The translations under genes and the position numbers were made by a program. From NCBI RefSeq assembly GCF_035917995.1, contig NZ_CP109131.1:1860001-1924000 (forward strand): 64,000 bases of DNA. Reading direction: 5' to 3'. The number at the start of each line of letters is the position of its first letter. Position 1 is the first letter of the stretch. The DNA is from Streptosporangium sp. NBC_01755. GTDB lineage: Bacteria > Actinomycetota > Actinomycetes > Streptosporangiales > Streptosporangiaceae. Positions 1 to 7,849 of the stretch are shown piece by piece. A model generated the notes under the pieces. That model ran no database searches, was not told the origin of the DNA, and saw nothing but the letters and a program-made list of their open reading frames with translations.

Positions 1-2
1 GG

Positions 3-1118
3 GGCCTGACCCCGCCGATCCGCACCTACGGCGCCATCGGCACCGGTGACCTCACCGCCCTGGCCACCACCGCGCTCTGTCTGCTGGGCGAGCTCGCCTG
101 GAGGTCTCCCTCCGAGGGCGTACGGACCGGCGGGCGAGCCGGAACCGACGCCTCATCCTGGGCGACGCGGGCCGGCGGGTCCGATGCCCGGGCCGAAGAC
201 GCCTCTCCCGGCACGCACGCCGGTGAGCCCGTGCCCCGGTTCGCGCTCGCCGCCGGTGACGCACTGCCGTTCATCAGCTCGGGCGCGGCCACCCTGGCGG
301 ACGCGGCGCTGGCCTGCCACCGCCTGGGAGTCCTCCTGTCCGCCGCCACGGCGGTCGCGGCCCGCTCCTTCCTGGCGGTCGACGCCTCGCTGGAACCGCT
401 CTCTCCCGTCGTGCAGCGCGGCCCCGAGCAGACCTCGGTCGCGGCCGGGCTGCGCGCCCTGGTCGGCGCCACCAACCCGCGCCGCGTACAGGACCCGTAC
501 GGCTACCGCGCCTTCCCTCAGGTCCACGGGGCCGTGCTCGACGCTCTTCACCGGGCGGAGCAGACCGTCACCGAGGAGGCGAACGCGGCTCCGGAGAACC
601 CGTTGATCGCCGATGGCCGGGCCTGGCACAACGGCAACTTCCACTCGGCGCGGGTCGCACTGGCCCTCGACGCCCTGCGGGCCGCGCTCGTGCAGACCGC
701 GACGCTGAGCGCCGCCAGGCTCGCCACCCTGAACGACCCGGCCCACACCGGGCTGCTCCCCTTCCTCGCCGAGCGCCCCGGCCGCTCCGGGGTGATGATC
801 CTCGAATACGTCGCGCACTCCGCCCTGGCCGAGCTGCGCCACCTGGCCGCCCCCGTCACTCTGGGCGGCGCCGTGCTCTCCCTGGGAACCGAGGACCACG
901 CGAGCTTCACCCCGCAGGCGGCCCGTTCCACGCTCGCCTCCGTCGAACCGCTGGAGATCGTCCTGGCCTGCGAGCTGGTGACCTCCGTACGGGCCCTGCG
1001 CCTGCGCGGCGTCCCCTGCGATCTACCGTTCGATCCCGCGATGGACGACCGCCCGCTGGACGCCGACCTCGACGTGGCACGCGGGCTCCTGTCCGGCCTC
1101 GCCCTCGCCGTTCGCTGA
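3..1118 (+). CDS. Aromatic amino acid ammonia-lyase family protein, 5'-partial, MIO triad replaced
   Basis: The reading frame is already open at the left edge, so the N-terminus is missing; 371 residues are visible. Near the start is the family pattern GAIGTGDLTALA, which aligns with the MIO-forming block GSVGASGDLAPLA of histidine and phenylalanine ammonia-lyases. The Ala-Ser-Gly that cyclises to the MIO cofactor is Gly-Thr-Gly here (bases 39-47), so normal lyase chemistry is doubtful. A low-complexity Gly/Ala/Ser/Arg-rich stretch follows (about residues 35-75), then an all-helical C-terminal part. It ends 11 bases from the convergent LacI gene. Family membership is fairly secure; the reaction is unknown, and it may be a non-MIO paralogue. 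Confidence 0.7.
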   Translation, partial: GLTPPIRTYGAIGTGDLTALATTALCLLGELAWRSPSEGVRTGGRAGTDASSWATRAGGSDARAEDASPGTHAGEPVPRFALAAGDALPFISSGAATLADAALACHRLGVLLSAATAVAARSFLAVDASLEPLSPVVQRGPEQTSVAAGLRALVGATNPRRVQDPYGYRAFPQVHGAVLDALHRAEQTVTEEANAAPENPLIADGRAWHNGNFHSARVALALDALRAALVQTATLSAARLATLNDPAHTGLLPFLAERPGRSGVMILEYVAHSALAELRHLAAPVTLGGAVLSLGTEDHASFTPQAARSTLASVEPLEIVLACELVTSVRALRLRGVPCDLPFDPAMDDRPLDADLDVARGLLSGLALAVR

Positions 1119-1129
1119 CTCTCCGCCGG

Positions 1130-2119
1130 TCAGCCGACCGAGCCGCGCTCGCGGAGCTGGGGGGCCTGGACGATGCGGCGGCGGCGCGGGTTGCCGTCGG
1201 CGGCGGCCACCACGATCCGGACGGCGGCCCGGACGATACCGTCGATGTCCCAGTCGACGGTGGTCAGGCCGGGGGTGAGCAGTCCCGACATGGGGTGGTC
1301 GTCGTAGCCCATCACCGACACCTCCGACGGGATGACCAGCCTCCGCTCGGCCGAGGCCGCGTAGACGCCGTAGGCGATCGAGTCGGCGAAGCAGAAGAAC
1401 GCCCGGTGCCCGGCGTCGAGCATCTCGCCGGCGACCCTCGTGGCGGATGCCAGTGACTGCGGGGCGGTGACCATCTCGATGTCCAGATCCAGCCGCCCGG
1501 CCTCGGCCATGACGTGCACGTCGGCGGGCCTGTCGGGGGTGCTGGCCCCGGTCGAGGTGAGGACGGCCAGGCGCCGGTGGCCTCGCTTTCTCAGGTGCTC
1601 CAGGGCGAGGGTCACCCCGGCCCTGTTGTCGAAGACGACCTCGCCCGCGGCGCGCGCCCCGGCCAGCGCGTCGCCGATCGACACCACCGGCAGCCCCTCG
1701 CACAGCTCGGCCCAGAGCGGTGCCGCGGGGTCGACCGGCTGCACGATCAGCGCGTCCACTCGCTGGTCGCGGAGCTGCCTGGCGAGCGTGTGCTCCCTCG
1801 CGGGGTCGCCCGCGGCGTCCAGGATCAGGGCGTAGCGGTCGTTGTCCTTGAGCGCGCGGCCGATGCCGACGGCCAGCGCCTGCTGCCAGAGATCCTCCAG
1901 GGAGCCGCAGAGCAGGCCGATCATGCCGGTTCTGCCGCTGGCCAGCGCGCGGGCGATGGGATCAGCCTCGTAGCCGAGCTCGGCCGCGGCCCGGCGTACC
2001 CGCTCGATGGTCTCCTCGGAGACCTGCATGCCGCGCAGCGCGTACGAGACGGCGGCGGGTGACAGTCCGGTGGCCTTCGCCACCTCACGTATGGTCGCTC
2101 GTTTCCGGGGCTGGGGCAT
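1130..2119 (-). CDS. LacI-family transcriptional regulator
   Basis: This 329-residue protein has the standard LacI layout. An N-terminal helix-turn-helix (residues about 8-30, TIREVAKATGLSPAAVSYAL) is followed by the hinge helix and a periplasmic-binding-protein-like sensor domain with the usual GYDDHP strand near residue 270. The ATG at 2119 sits just before the helix-turn-helix. It is divergent from the amidohydrolase at 2319, and a dyad repeat lies between them, so it probably represses that operon and perhaps itself. The ligand cannot be read from the sequence; the neighbours suggest a small carboxylate or amide. Confidence 0.9.
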   Translation of the reverse strand: MPQPRKRATIREVAKATGLSPAAVSYALRGMQVSEETIERVRRAAAELGYEADPIARALASGRTGMIGLLCGSLEDLWQQALAVGIGRALKDNDRYALILDAAGDPAREHTLARQLRDQRVDALIVQPVDPAAPLWAELCEGLPVVSIGDALAGARAAGEVVFDNRAGVTLALEHLRKRGHRRLAVLTSTGASTPDRPADVHVMAEAGRLDLDIEMVTAPQSLASATRVAGEMLDAGHRAFFCFADSIAYGVYAASAERRLVIPSEVSVMGYDDHPMSGLLTPGLTTVDWDIDGIVRAAVRIVVAAADGNPRRRRIVQAPQLRERGSVG

Positions 2120-2207
2120 CGGACCAGCCTATTCCTCAAGGCCTCCGAAGGCGCACTCCCAGGGAGATCGCGGCTTTTGAGGGTATTGACATGATACGAG
2201 GTGAAGC

Positions 2208-2234
2208 GATTCACTGAAACGGTTCACTGAACCG
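2208..2234. promoter_or_regulatory. Candidate LacI operator pair
   Basis: A perfect 7-bp-arm dyad, CGGTTCA-C-TGAACCG, covers 2220-2234. A second, weaker copy sharing ttcactgaa starts at 2210, 13 bp earlier. The pair lies in the divergent region between the LacI gene and the amidohydrolase. Binding by the adjacent regulator is inferred from position and symmetry only. Confidence 0.5.
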
Positions 2235-2318
2235 TGTCACTGCTGGATGTAGCATGGTGGGAGCGGTTACCTATATTCTAGGTAGGAAATACCTCGATAG
2301 TCTGGGGGGAGGCCGGTT

Positions 2319-3242
2319 GTGGCCGTCGACGTTCACCAGCATCTGTGGACGCCCGCGTTCGTCGACGCGCTCAGGCACCGCACGGCCGCGCCCCGCCTCG
2401 ACGGCTGGACCCTCCACACCGGCGGCGAGCCCCCCTACGAGGTCAACCCCGCAGACCACGACCTCACCGCGCGCCTCGCACTGAACTCGGACCTCTCCCT
2501 GACCCTGGTGTCACTGTCCAGCCCGCTCGGCATCGAGTCGCTGCCGCCCGAGGACGCCTGGCCGATCATCGACGCCTACCACGAGGACGCCCTCGCCCTG
2601 CCCGCGCCGTTCGGCGCCTGGGCGGCGACCTGTCTCAGCGAGGTCGACCCGGGCAGGCTCGCCAAGAGCCTCGACACCCGGCACGCCGGGCGAGGGTTCG
2701 CCGGGCTCCAGTTGCCCGCGACCGCCGTGCGCGACGCCGCGGGCCTGGCCCACCTCGCCCCGCTGCTCGACGTGCTCACCGAACGCGACCTGCCGCTCTT
2801 CGTGCACCCAGGACCCGCCCCGGAAGCCGAGGAACCCGAAGTACCCGGGGTGCCCGGCTGGTGGCCGGCCGTCGTGCCGTACGTGCAGCAGATGCACTCC
2901 GCCTGGTACGCCTTCGCCGCCTTCGGCCGGGCCCGCCACCCCCGCCTGCGGGTCTGCTTCTCGCTGCTCGCCGGGCTGGCCCCGCTGCACTCCGAGCGCC
3001 TGGCCAACCGGGGCGGGGAGGGCCGGGGGCAGGTCGACCCCGGCATGTTCCTGGAGACCTCCTCCTACGGTCCGCGCGCCATCGACGCGATCGTCCGCGA
3101 ACTCGGCGTCGACGTCGTGGTCAGCGGTTCCGACCAGCCCTACGCCACCGCCCCGGACCCCGGGCTCGGCGACGCCGCCTGGCACGCCATGGCGGTCACC
3201 AACCCCAACCGTCTGTTGAACCGGAAGGAGTCGCGTCAGTGA
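2319..3242 (+). CDS. Amidohydrolase family 2 (ACMSD-like) metal-dependent hydrolase
   Basis: This 307-residue protein begins with the metal-binding strand VDVHQHLW, the HxH motif of amidohydrolase family 2 (the ACMSD and uracil-5-carboxylate decarboxylase group). A second conserved strand, LFVHPGPA, lies near residue 165 and a catalytic Asp in VVSGSDQP near residue 274. GTG 2319 is preceded by gggggga with 8-base spacing. Members hydrolyse or decarboxylate small cyclic or aromatic acids in the cytoplasm; the substrate here is unknown. Its stop overlaps the start of a 39-codon ORF that leads into the cupin gene, so the three are probably co-translated. Confidence 0.8.
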   Translation: MAVDVHQHLWTPAFVDALRHRTAAPRLDGWTLHTGGEPPYEVNPADHDLTARLALNSDLSLTLVSLSSPLGIESLPPEDAWPIIDAYHEDALALPAPFGAWAATCLSEVDPGRLAKSLDTRHAGRGFAGLQLPATAVRDAAGLAHLAPLLDVLTERDLPLFVHPGPAPEAEEPEVPGVPGWWPAVVPYVQQMHSAWYAFAAFGRARHPRLRVCFSLLAGLAPLHSERLANRGGEGRGQVDPGMFLETSSYGPRAIDAIVRELGVDVVVSGSDQPYATAPDPGLGDAAWHAMAVTNPNRLLNRKESRQ

Positions 3243-3358
3243 ACCAGTCCCAGGACCGTGGGAGCTGTGTGCTCCCGGCGACGACGGCCCCGAGCGACGC
3301 GAGCGCCACGCGAGTGAACAGCAGCGGCGCCAAGCCGTCCGGCGGTGAGTCCGCATGA
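3239..3358 (+). CDS. Small coupled ORF, 39 residues, possible precursor peptide
   Basis: GTG 3239 overlaps the amidohydrolase stop, has ggaaggag about 9 bases upstream, and its stop overlaps the ATG of the next gene (ATGA at 3355). The peptide starts MNQSQDRGSC and ends KPSGGESA; it is Ser/Ala/Thr-rich with one Cys at residue 10. I do not recognise a family. Double translational coupling argues that it is translated. It could be a modified-peptide precursor, or only a coupling leader for the cupin gene. Confidence 0.5.
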   Translation: MNQSQDRGSCVLPATTAPSDASATRVNSSGAKPSGGESA

Positions 3359-3873
3359 GCTACGAGGCCCTGCCCGCCCGCGCCCTCGACCGGCGCGAGC
3401 TTCTCGACCTGGTCAACGAGCTGGCCGCCGACCCCTCCCGATGGGAGGGGCAGGTCGAGTTCCCCGAGGAGGGGGGCCGCCACTACGCCTCTCTCTACCG
3501 TGACTCCCACGTCGACATCTGGCTGCTGTGCTGGCGGCCCGAGGACGACACCGGCTGGCACGACCACGACACCTCCTCCGGCGCGGTCCGGGTGGTGGCC
3601 GGGACACTCCTGGAGTGCAACCCCCGGATCGGCGGCGAGCACCTGGAGACCATGATCTCCGAGGGCGGGTCCTTCTCCTTCGGTCCCGACCACATCCACC
3701 GGCTGAACGGCGCGGTGCACGGCAGCGTCTCGATCCACGCGTACTCACCGCCGCTGTGGCGCCTGGGCCAGTACTCGATCAGCGACAGCGGCGTGATGCG
3801 CCGCGTCTCGGTCAGCTACGCCGACGAGCTGCGCCCGCTGGACGACGCCGAGCAGATGGTCGAGGTCGCCTGA
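3355..3873 (+). CDS. Cysteine dioxygenase-type cupin
   Basis: This 172-residue protein matches the type I cysteine dioxygenase family. The first cupin motif is GWHDHDTSSGAVRVVAG, supplying two iron-binding His, and the third His is in DHIHRLNG about 50 residues later. Family members are cytosolic Fe(II) enzymes that oxidise cysteine or another thiol to a sulfinate. The ATG overlaps the stop of the 39-residue ORF. The operon with an amidohydrolase and a Cys-containing peptide leaves open whether free cysteine or a peptide or small thiol is the substrate. Confidence 0.8.
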   Translation: MSYEALPARALDRRELLDLVNELAADPSRWEGQVEFPEEGGRHYASLYRDSHVDIWLLCWRPEDDTGWHDHDTSSGAVRVVAGTLLECNPRIGGEHLETMISEGGSFSFGPDHIHRLNGAVHGSVSIHAYSPPLWRLGQYSISDSGVMRRVSVSYADELRPLDDAEQMVEVA

Positions 3874-3920
3874 GGCCGGACGGCTCGGGCGGAGATTCGG
3901 CAGGGAGACGGCCTTGGACA

Positions 3921-3964
3921 GGTGCCGAACCTGATCAAAAAAAGAATTGATCAAGTTCGGCACC
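3921..3964. terminator. Strong hairpin, 18-bp arms
   Basis: Arms 3921-3938 and 3947-3964 pair over 18 bp with a single mismatch around the A-rich loop aaaaagaa. It lies 48 bases after the cupin stop and 100 bases before the next gene. There is no T-run after it on the plus strand, so it is either an intrinsic-like terminator of the kind common in actinomycetes or a regulatory structure. Confidence 0.6.
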
Positions 3965-4065
3965 GGACCGCCCAAGGGTTGTTCGGTTGTACGGGGGGTT
4001 GTATTTGAGAGCAGACCAGGTCCAGATACTGGGACAGGCGCCCCCTGGGCAGGCATCATCAACGC

Positions 4066-5448
4066 ATGGGCGGTGACAGAACACTCCTGGGCGGCAACAC
4101 GACGCTGGCTGCGGTGCTCTCCGAGGCGGGGTGCTCCCACGGTGCGCTCGCGCGTCGGGTGAACGAGCTGGCGGGGCGCCAGGGAGTGGTGACGCGCTAC
4201 GATAAGGCATCTGTCACCCGCTGGTTGCAAGGGATGCATCCGCGGGGCCATGTCCCGGAGTTCATAGCCGCTGCGCTGGCCGAACGCCTCGGACGCGCGC
4301 TCAGTCCGGTCGCCATCGGTTTTCTGGCGGAGCCTCAGCGTCCCGTCGTGGCCCGTTCGCTCGCCTATGGTGAAGATGTGGGTGAAACACTGCACACGCT
4401 TGCCGAACTCGGCTCCACCGATATCTCCCGCCGCGCGCTGCTGGGCAGTGTGCCCTTCGTCGCCACGGCCCTGATGGACCCTCAGCGCCGCTGGCTGCTC
4501 TGGCTTCTCGAAGACGACCAGGCCACACACCTGACAGCCGTCGCGAACAGTGGCCCCGCTGAGCGTGTCTACGCGATGATCGCGATGTTCGACGAGATGG
4601 ACAACCGCTTCGGCGGCGGACAGGTGCGCTCCAGTGTCGTGCACTACCTCACCGCCGAGGTCGTCCCCATGCTCCAGCGGTCTGGGGCACCCGAGCGCCA
4701 GCGCGGCCGGCTGTTCACTGCGGCGGCGAAGCTGGCCGCGATGGCGGGCTGGAGCTCCTATGACTCGGCCGAGTACGGCCTGGCCGAGCGCTACATGATC
4801 CAGGCGCTACGGCTCTGTGCCGAAGGCGGGGACCGGGTGCTGGGCGGGCAGATCCTGGCCGGCCTGTCTCATCTGGCCACCAGCCTCGGCCGTCCCGACG
4901 AGGGAGTCGCCCTCGCGCGTAGCGGACTGGCCACAGCCAAGAATGCGGGAAGCCCGCTCGGGCTGATGCGGCTGCATGCCATGGCGGCTCGCGGGCATGC
5001 CGCCCTCAAGCACTCGGCGCAGGCCGCCGCCTCGTTGAAGGCCGCCGACGCTGCCCTGGACGCCAGCGACGGTCCTTCGGAGGAGTCGCCCTGGGTCCGC
5101 TACCTCGACCACCACTACCTGGAGGCCGAGGCCGCGCACTGCTTCCGTGACCTGGGCGATGCCCGCCGCGCCGAACACCTCGCCGACGACTCGGTACGCG
5201 CCAACGCCGACCGGCGTCGACGCCAGGCCATCAGCCAGTCCGTCCTGGCCACCGCACATCTACAGCAGCGGCGCCTGGACGAGGCCATCGATGCGGCCAG
5301 CACCGCCTTGAACCTACTGGGCACGGTTCACTCCGAACGGTCGGTGCAGGCTCTGCGTGATTTCCGCACCAGGCTGGAGCCGCACCACGCGGAGCCGCTG
5401 GTGCGCCGGTTCGAACGGCAGGCCCGGCCCGTACTCGGCGCGGCCTGA
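4066..5448 (+). CDS. HTH-TPR transcriptional regulator
   Basis: This 460-residue protein has an N-terminal Xre-type helix-turn-helix: LARRVNELAG, then a TRYDKASVTRWLQG recognition segment in residues about 25-60. A twin-arginine-like SRRALLG segment follows near residue 125, then a long helical region with TPR-like repeats (residues about 200-440). This is a common lineage-specific regulator type in filamentous actinomycetes. ATG 4066 directly precedes the HTH. The ligand or partner is unknown. It is convergent with the SDR gene (2-base gap) and upstream of the large cluster, which it may control. Confidence 0.75.
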   Translation: MGGDRTLLGGNTTLAAVLSEAGCSHGALARRVNELAGRQGVVTRYDKASVTRWLQGMHPRGHVPEFIAAALAERLGRALSPVAIGFLAEPQRPVVARSLAYGEDVGETLHTLAELGSTDISRRALLGSVPFVATALMDPQRRWLLWLLEDDQATHLTAVANSGPAERVYAMIAMFDEMDNRFGGGQVRSSVVHYLTAEVVPMLQRSGAPERQRGRLFTAAAKLAAMAGWSSYDSAEYGLAERYMIQALRLCAEGGDRVLGGQILAGLSHLATSLGRPDEGVALARSGLATAKNAGSPLGLMRLHAMAARGHAALKHSAQAAASLKAADAALDASDGPSEESPWVRYLDHHYLEAEAAHCFRDLGDARRAEHLADDSVRANADRRRRQAISQSVLATAHLQQRRLDEAIDAASTALNLLGTVHSERSVQALRDFRTRLEPHHAEPLVRRFERQARPVLGAA

Positions 5449-5450
5449 GG

Positions 5451-6263
5451 TCAGTAACCGTCCGGGGTCGGCGCGTTCTGCGCCCGGTCCACCGGGATGT
5501 TCGCCCCTGATATGCCGCTCGCCGCGTCGGAGAGCAGGAAGGCGATCACCGCCGCGACCTCGGCAGGATCCACCAGTTGCCCGGCGGGGAACTCGCGGGT
5601 GAACGCGGCGAACCGTTCGGGATGCTGGGTGCGCATCCGATCCCACCGCTTGCCCGGGATGAGCATGGAGCCCGGTGAGACGGCGTTGACCCGGATCCCG
5701 TCCGCCCCGAGCTCCCGGGCCAGCGAGGTGGCCAGGTGGATCTGTGCGGCCTTGGCCGCGCCGTACTGGGGCTGAGGTCCGGGTTTCCAGCCGGAGATCG
5801 ACGAGACGATCACGACGGATCCACCACCCGCCGCACGGAGATGCGGGGCGGCGGCCGAGATGAGCCGGGCCGCGTGCCCGACGTTCAGCTCCCACGTCGC
5901 CGTCCAGTCCTGGGAGGTCGCTGAGCCCAGCGCTCCGCCTCTCGCCCCACCGGCACATGCCACGACGCCGTCCAGCCCGCCGAATCGAGAAGCCGCTTCG
6001 GCGACGAACTCCTCCAGCAGCTCTGAGGCGGTCACGTCCAGCGACTTGGTGAACAGCGCGTTCTCACCGTACCCCCCCAGGGATTCAGCCATCTGACGGA
6101 GGTGCTCCTCGCTGCGGGCGCATGCCGCCACCGAGCAGCCTTCGAGCACGAGACGCCGCACGATCTGCTCGCCCAGCCCGCGTGATCCGCCCGTGACGAC
6201 AACACGCTTTCCGGTCAATGTGAATCCAGCGCTTCCGGCCGGGCCGGCGTGACTGCCGTCCAT
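5451..6263 (-). CDS. Short-chain dehydrogenase/reductase
   Basis: This 270-residue classical SDR has the cofactor loop TGGSRGLG (residues about 22-29), a degenerate NNAG-like ACAGGARG, catalytic Ser in VSSISG and the catalytic YGAAK. The C-terminal pattern GANIPVDRAQ resembles the usual GxxxxVDGG. I chose ATG 6263 because aggaagggg lies 7 bases upstream; the frame stays open for 98 more codons that look non-coding. It should be an NAD(P)H-dependent oxidoreductase of unknown substrate. It points away from the 6532-20200 cluster. Confidence 0.85.
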   Translation of the reverse strand: MDGSHAGPAGSAGFTLTGKRVVVTGGSRGLGEQIVRRLVLEGCSVAACARSEEHLRQMAESLGGYGENALFTKSLDVTASELLEEFVAEAASRFGGLDGVVACAGGARGGALGSATSQDWTATWELNVGHAARLISAAAPHLRAAGGGSVVIVSSISGWKPGPQPQYGAAKAAQIHLATSLARELGADGIRVNAVSPGSMLIPGKRWDRMRTQHPERFAAFTREFPAGQLVDPAEVAAVIAFLLSDAASGISGANIPVDRAQNAPTPDGY

Positions 6264-6531
6264 GTCGTGTCCCCTTCCTGTGTCAACACTCCACGATCTT
6301 GCCGAATGGTCCCTGGTGAGCATGCAGCAGCACAGGACCTCGCGACTACGCCCCACCTCGCGCAAGGCGTACAACCTGCGTGCACCCCGGCGTGCCCGCA
6401 AACACCATCGATGCATCCTTCCGGAACGGCCGCCGGAGGGGTTGCCTGAGCACGGCGCCCTACCGCTTCGAACGGTGACGGTCGCTGAGCACAGAGTGTC
6501 CCCCGTCTGGTCTCCAGGAAGGAATCCGGCT

Positions 6532-6633
6532 ATGGCCGTCGATGGCATCTCCAGCACCTCGCGCCCACAGCGCTCTCACTACGCGAAAAGGCGGAACGAC
6601 GCATCCGGAGCGGTCGGCCGGAAGCAGCCGTGA
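6532..6633 (+). CDS. Small ORF, 33 residues, coupled to ATP-binding regulator gene
   Basis: ATG 6532 has an excellent ribosome site (aggaagga, 8-base spacing), and its TGA shares bases with the ATG of the next gene (TGATG at 6631). The peptide begins MAVDGISSTS and is basic (HYAKRRNDA). No family is recognised. It could be a leader that couples translation or a short bioactive peptide at the head of the cluster. The preceding 268 bases (6264-6531) hold no gene I can support. Confidence 0.45.
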   Translation: MAVDGISSTSRPQRSHYAKRRNDASGAVGRKQP

Positions 6634-7100
6634 TGAGCGCCGCCGACGTGGACCTTCCAGCAGTTACACTTCACGCCCAGCTGAAGACGGCCGTCGATCC
6701 TCTCGCCCCGAAGAGGGCCCGCGTCTTCACCGCCGACATCCTGCGCGCGTGGGGAGAGCAGGATCTCATCGATGACGCCGTCCTGATCGTCAGCGAACTG
6801 GTCACCAATGCCTTCCATCACGGTCGAAGCCAGAGGCCGGAAGATCTCACCGCTCTCATGGGTCAGAGCACTGAGATCGTCACCCTGCTCCTGGAACTGC
6901 GGCCGAACGCCGTGGGCATCCATCTCCAGGACGGCTCTCCGATCCTGCCCGTGCCCCGGATCGCTCTTGACGATCAGGAGAACGGCCGTGGGCTGCAGAT
7001 CATCACGGCTCTCGCTCAGTCATGGACTGCCGCTCCTATCGCCGCAAACGGAAAGCAGGTCACCACCTTCCTGCGCCGCGACAGCACGTCCTCCGCGTGA
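6633..7100 (+). CDS. ATP-binding protein, anti-sigma factor (RsbW-like) kinase fold
   Basis: This protein of about 155 residues is of the HATPase_c_2 type, widespread in actinomycetes. The N-box helix VSELVTNAFHHG near residue 50 and the G-box NGRGLQIITALAQ near residue 120 show the Bergerat ATP-binding fold without a histidine-kinase phosphoacceptor domain. Members act as anti-sigma factors or regulatory serine kinases. It is translationally coupled to the preceding small ORF; GTG 6630 is an alternative start. As the first enzyme-sized gene of the cluster it may be a local regulator. Confidence 0.8.
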   Translation: MSAADVDLPAVTLHAQLKTAVDPLAPKRARVFTADILRAWGEQDLIDDAVLIVSELVTNAFHHGRSQRPEDLTALMGQSTEIVTLLLELRPNAVGIHLQDGSPILPVPRIALDDQENGRGLQIITALAQSWTAAPIAANGKQVTTFLRRDSTSSA

Positions 7101-7144
7101 CCTGTGACATCCCCGGATCCGCCTCAGCAAGGAGAACCGCGACC

Positions 7145-7849
7145 GTGATTTCCCCATCTGCTGGCTCCCACGATGAATCGCCCGCCCCCGAGCCCCGCAG
7201 AGCGCTGCTGCTCGATCTGGATGGCGTCCTGTTCGACACCCGCGTCGTGATGTGCAGGGCCTGGCAGCTCGTTCAGGAACGTCACAACGTGGACGTCCCC
7301 TTCGAGGATTACCTGCGCCACATCGGCCGTCCCTTCCCCGACATCATGCGGCAGCTTGGCCTGTGCGAGGCCGAGCTGTTGCACGCCACCTACGACGAGG
7401 CGTCCGTCACGTGGGCTGACCTCGCCCCGCCGTTTCCCGGAATCGAGGCGGCGTTGCGTGCCTTCGCTGAGGACGGCTGGTCGCTTGGGGTTGTGACCGC
7501 CAAGCCGCTCAACCGGGCGGCACCGCTCCTGGAACACCTGGGCTGTCCGTTCGGCACGGTGCGTACTCCCGGTAGCGAGCGTGGCAAACCCGCTCCTGAC
7601 GCCCTGCTGCTGGCCCTGGTCGAGCTCGGAGCGGATCCGGCACAAGCCGTTTACGTCGGGGACATGGCGGTAGACCAGGAGGCCGCCTTGCACGCAGGCG
7701 TGCGGTATATCCACGCCGGATGGGGATATGGGGCTCCTACCACACCGTCTCCCTTGGTCGTGGAGACTCCCGCCCGCCTCGTCCAGATCGGGCGGAACCT
7801 ACAGGCTCCCGCGGCGTCCTCACCGGTGCCCTTGAGGAGCCCCAGATGA
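7145..7849 (+). CDS. HAD-superfamily phosphatase
   Basis: This 234-residue protein has HAD motif I LLDLDGVLFDT (nucleophile Asp and acid/base Asp), motif II VVTAK, the conserved Lys in ERGKPAPD and motif IV YVGDMAVDQEAA. It is most like phosphoglycolate phosphatase and other small sugar-phosphate phosphatases with an alpha-helical cap (residues about 35-90). GTG 7145 is chosen because aaggag lies 10 bases upstream. Its stop overlaps the next ATG (ATGA at 7846). In this cluster it could dephosphorylate a sugar or nucleotide intermediate. Confidence 0.85.
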   Translation: MISPSAGSHDESPAPEPRRALLLDLDGVLFDTRVVMCRAWQLVQERHNVDVPFEDYLRHIGRPFPDIMRQLGLCEAELLHATYDEASVTWADLAPPFPGIEAALRAFAEDGWSLGVVTAKPLNRAAPLLEHLGCPFGTVRTPGSERGKPAPDALLLALVELGADPAQAVYVGDMAVDQEAALHAGVRYIHAGWGYGAPTTPSPLVVETPARLVQIGRNLQAPAASSPVPLRSPR

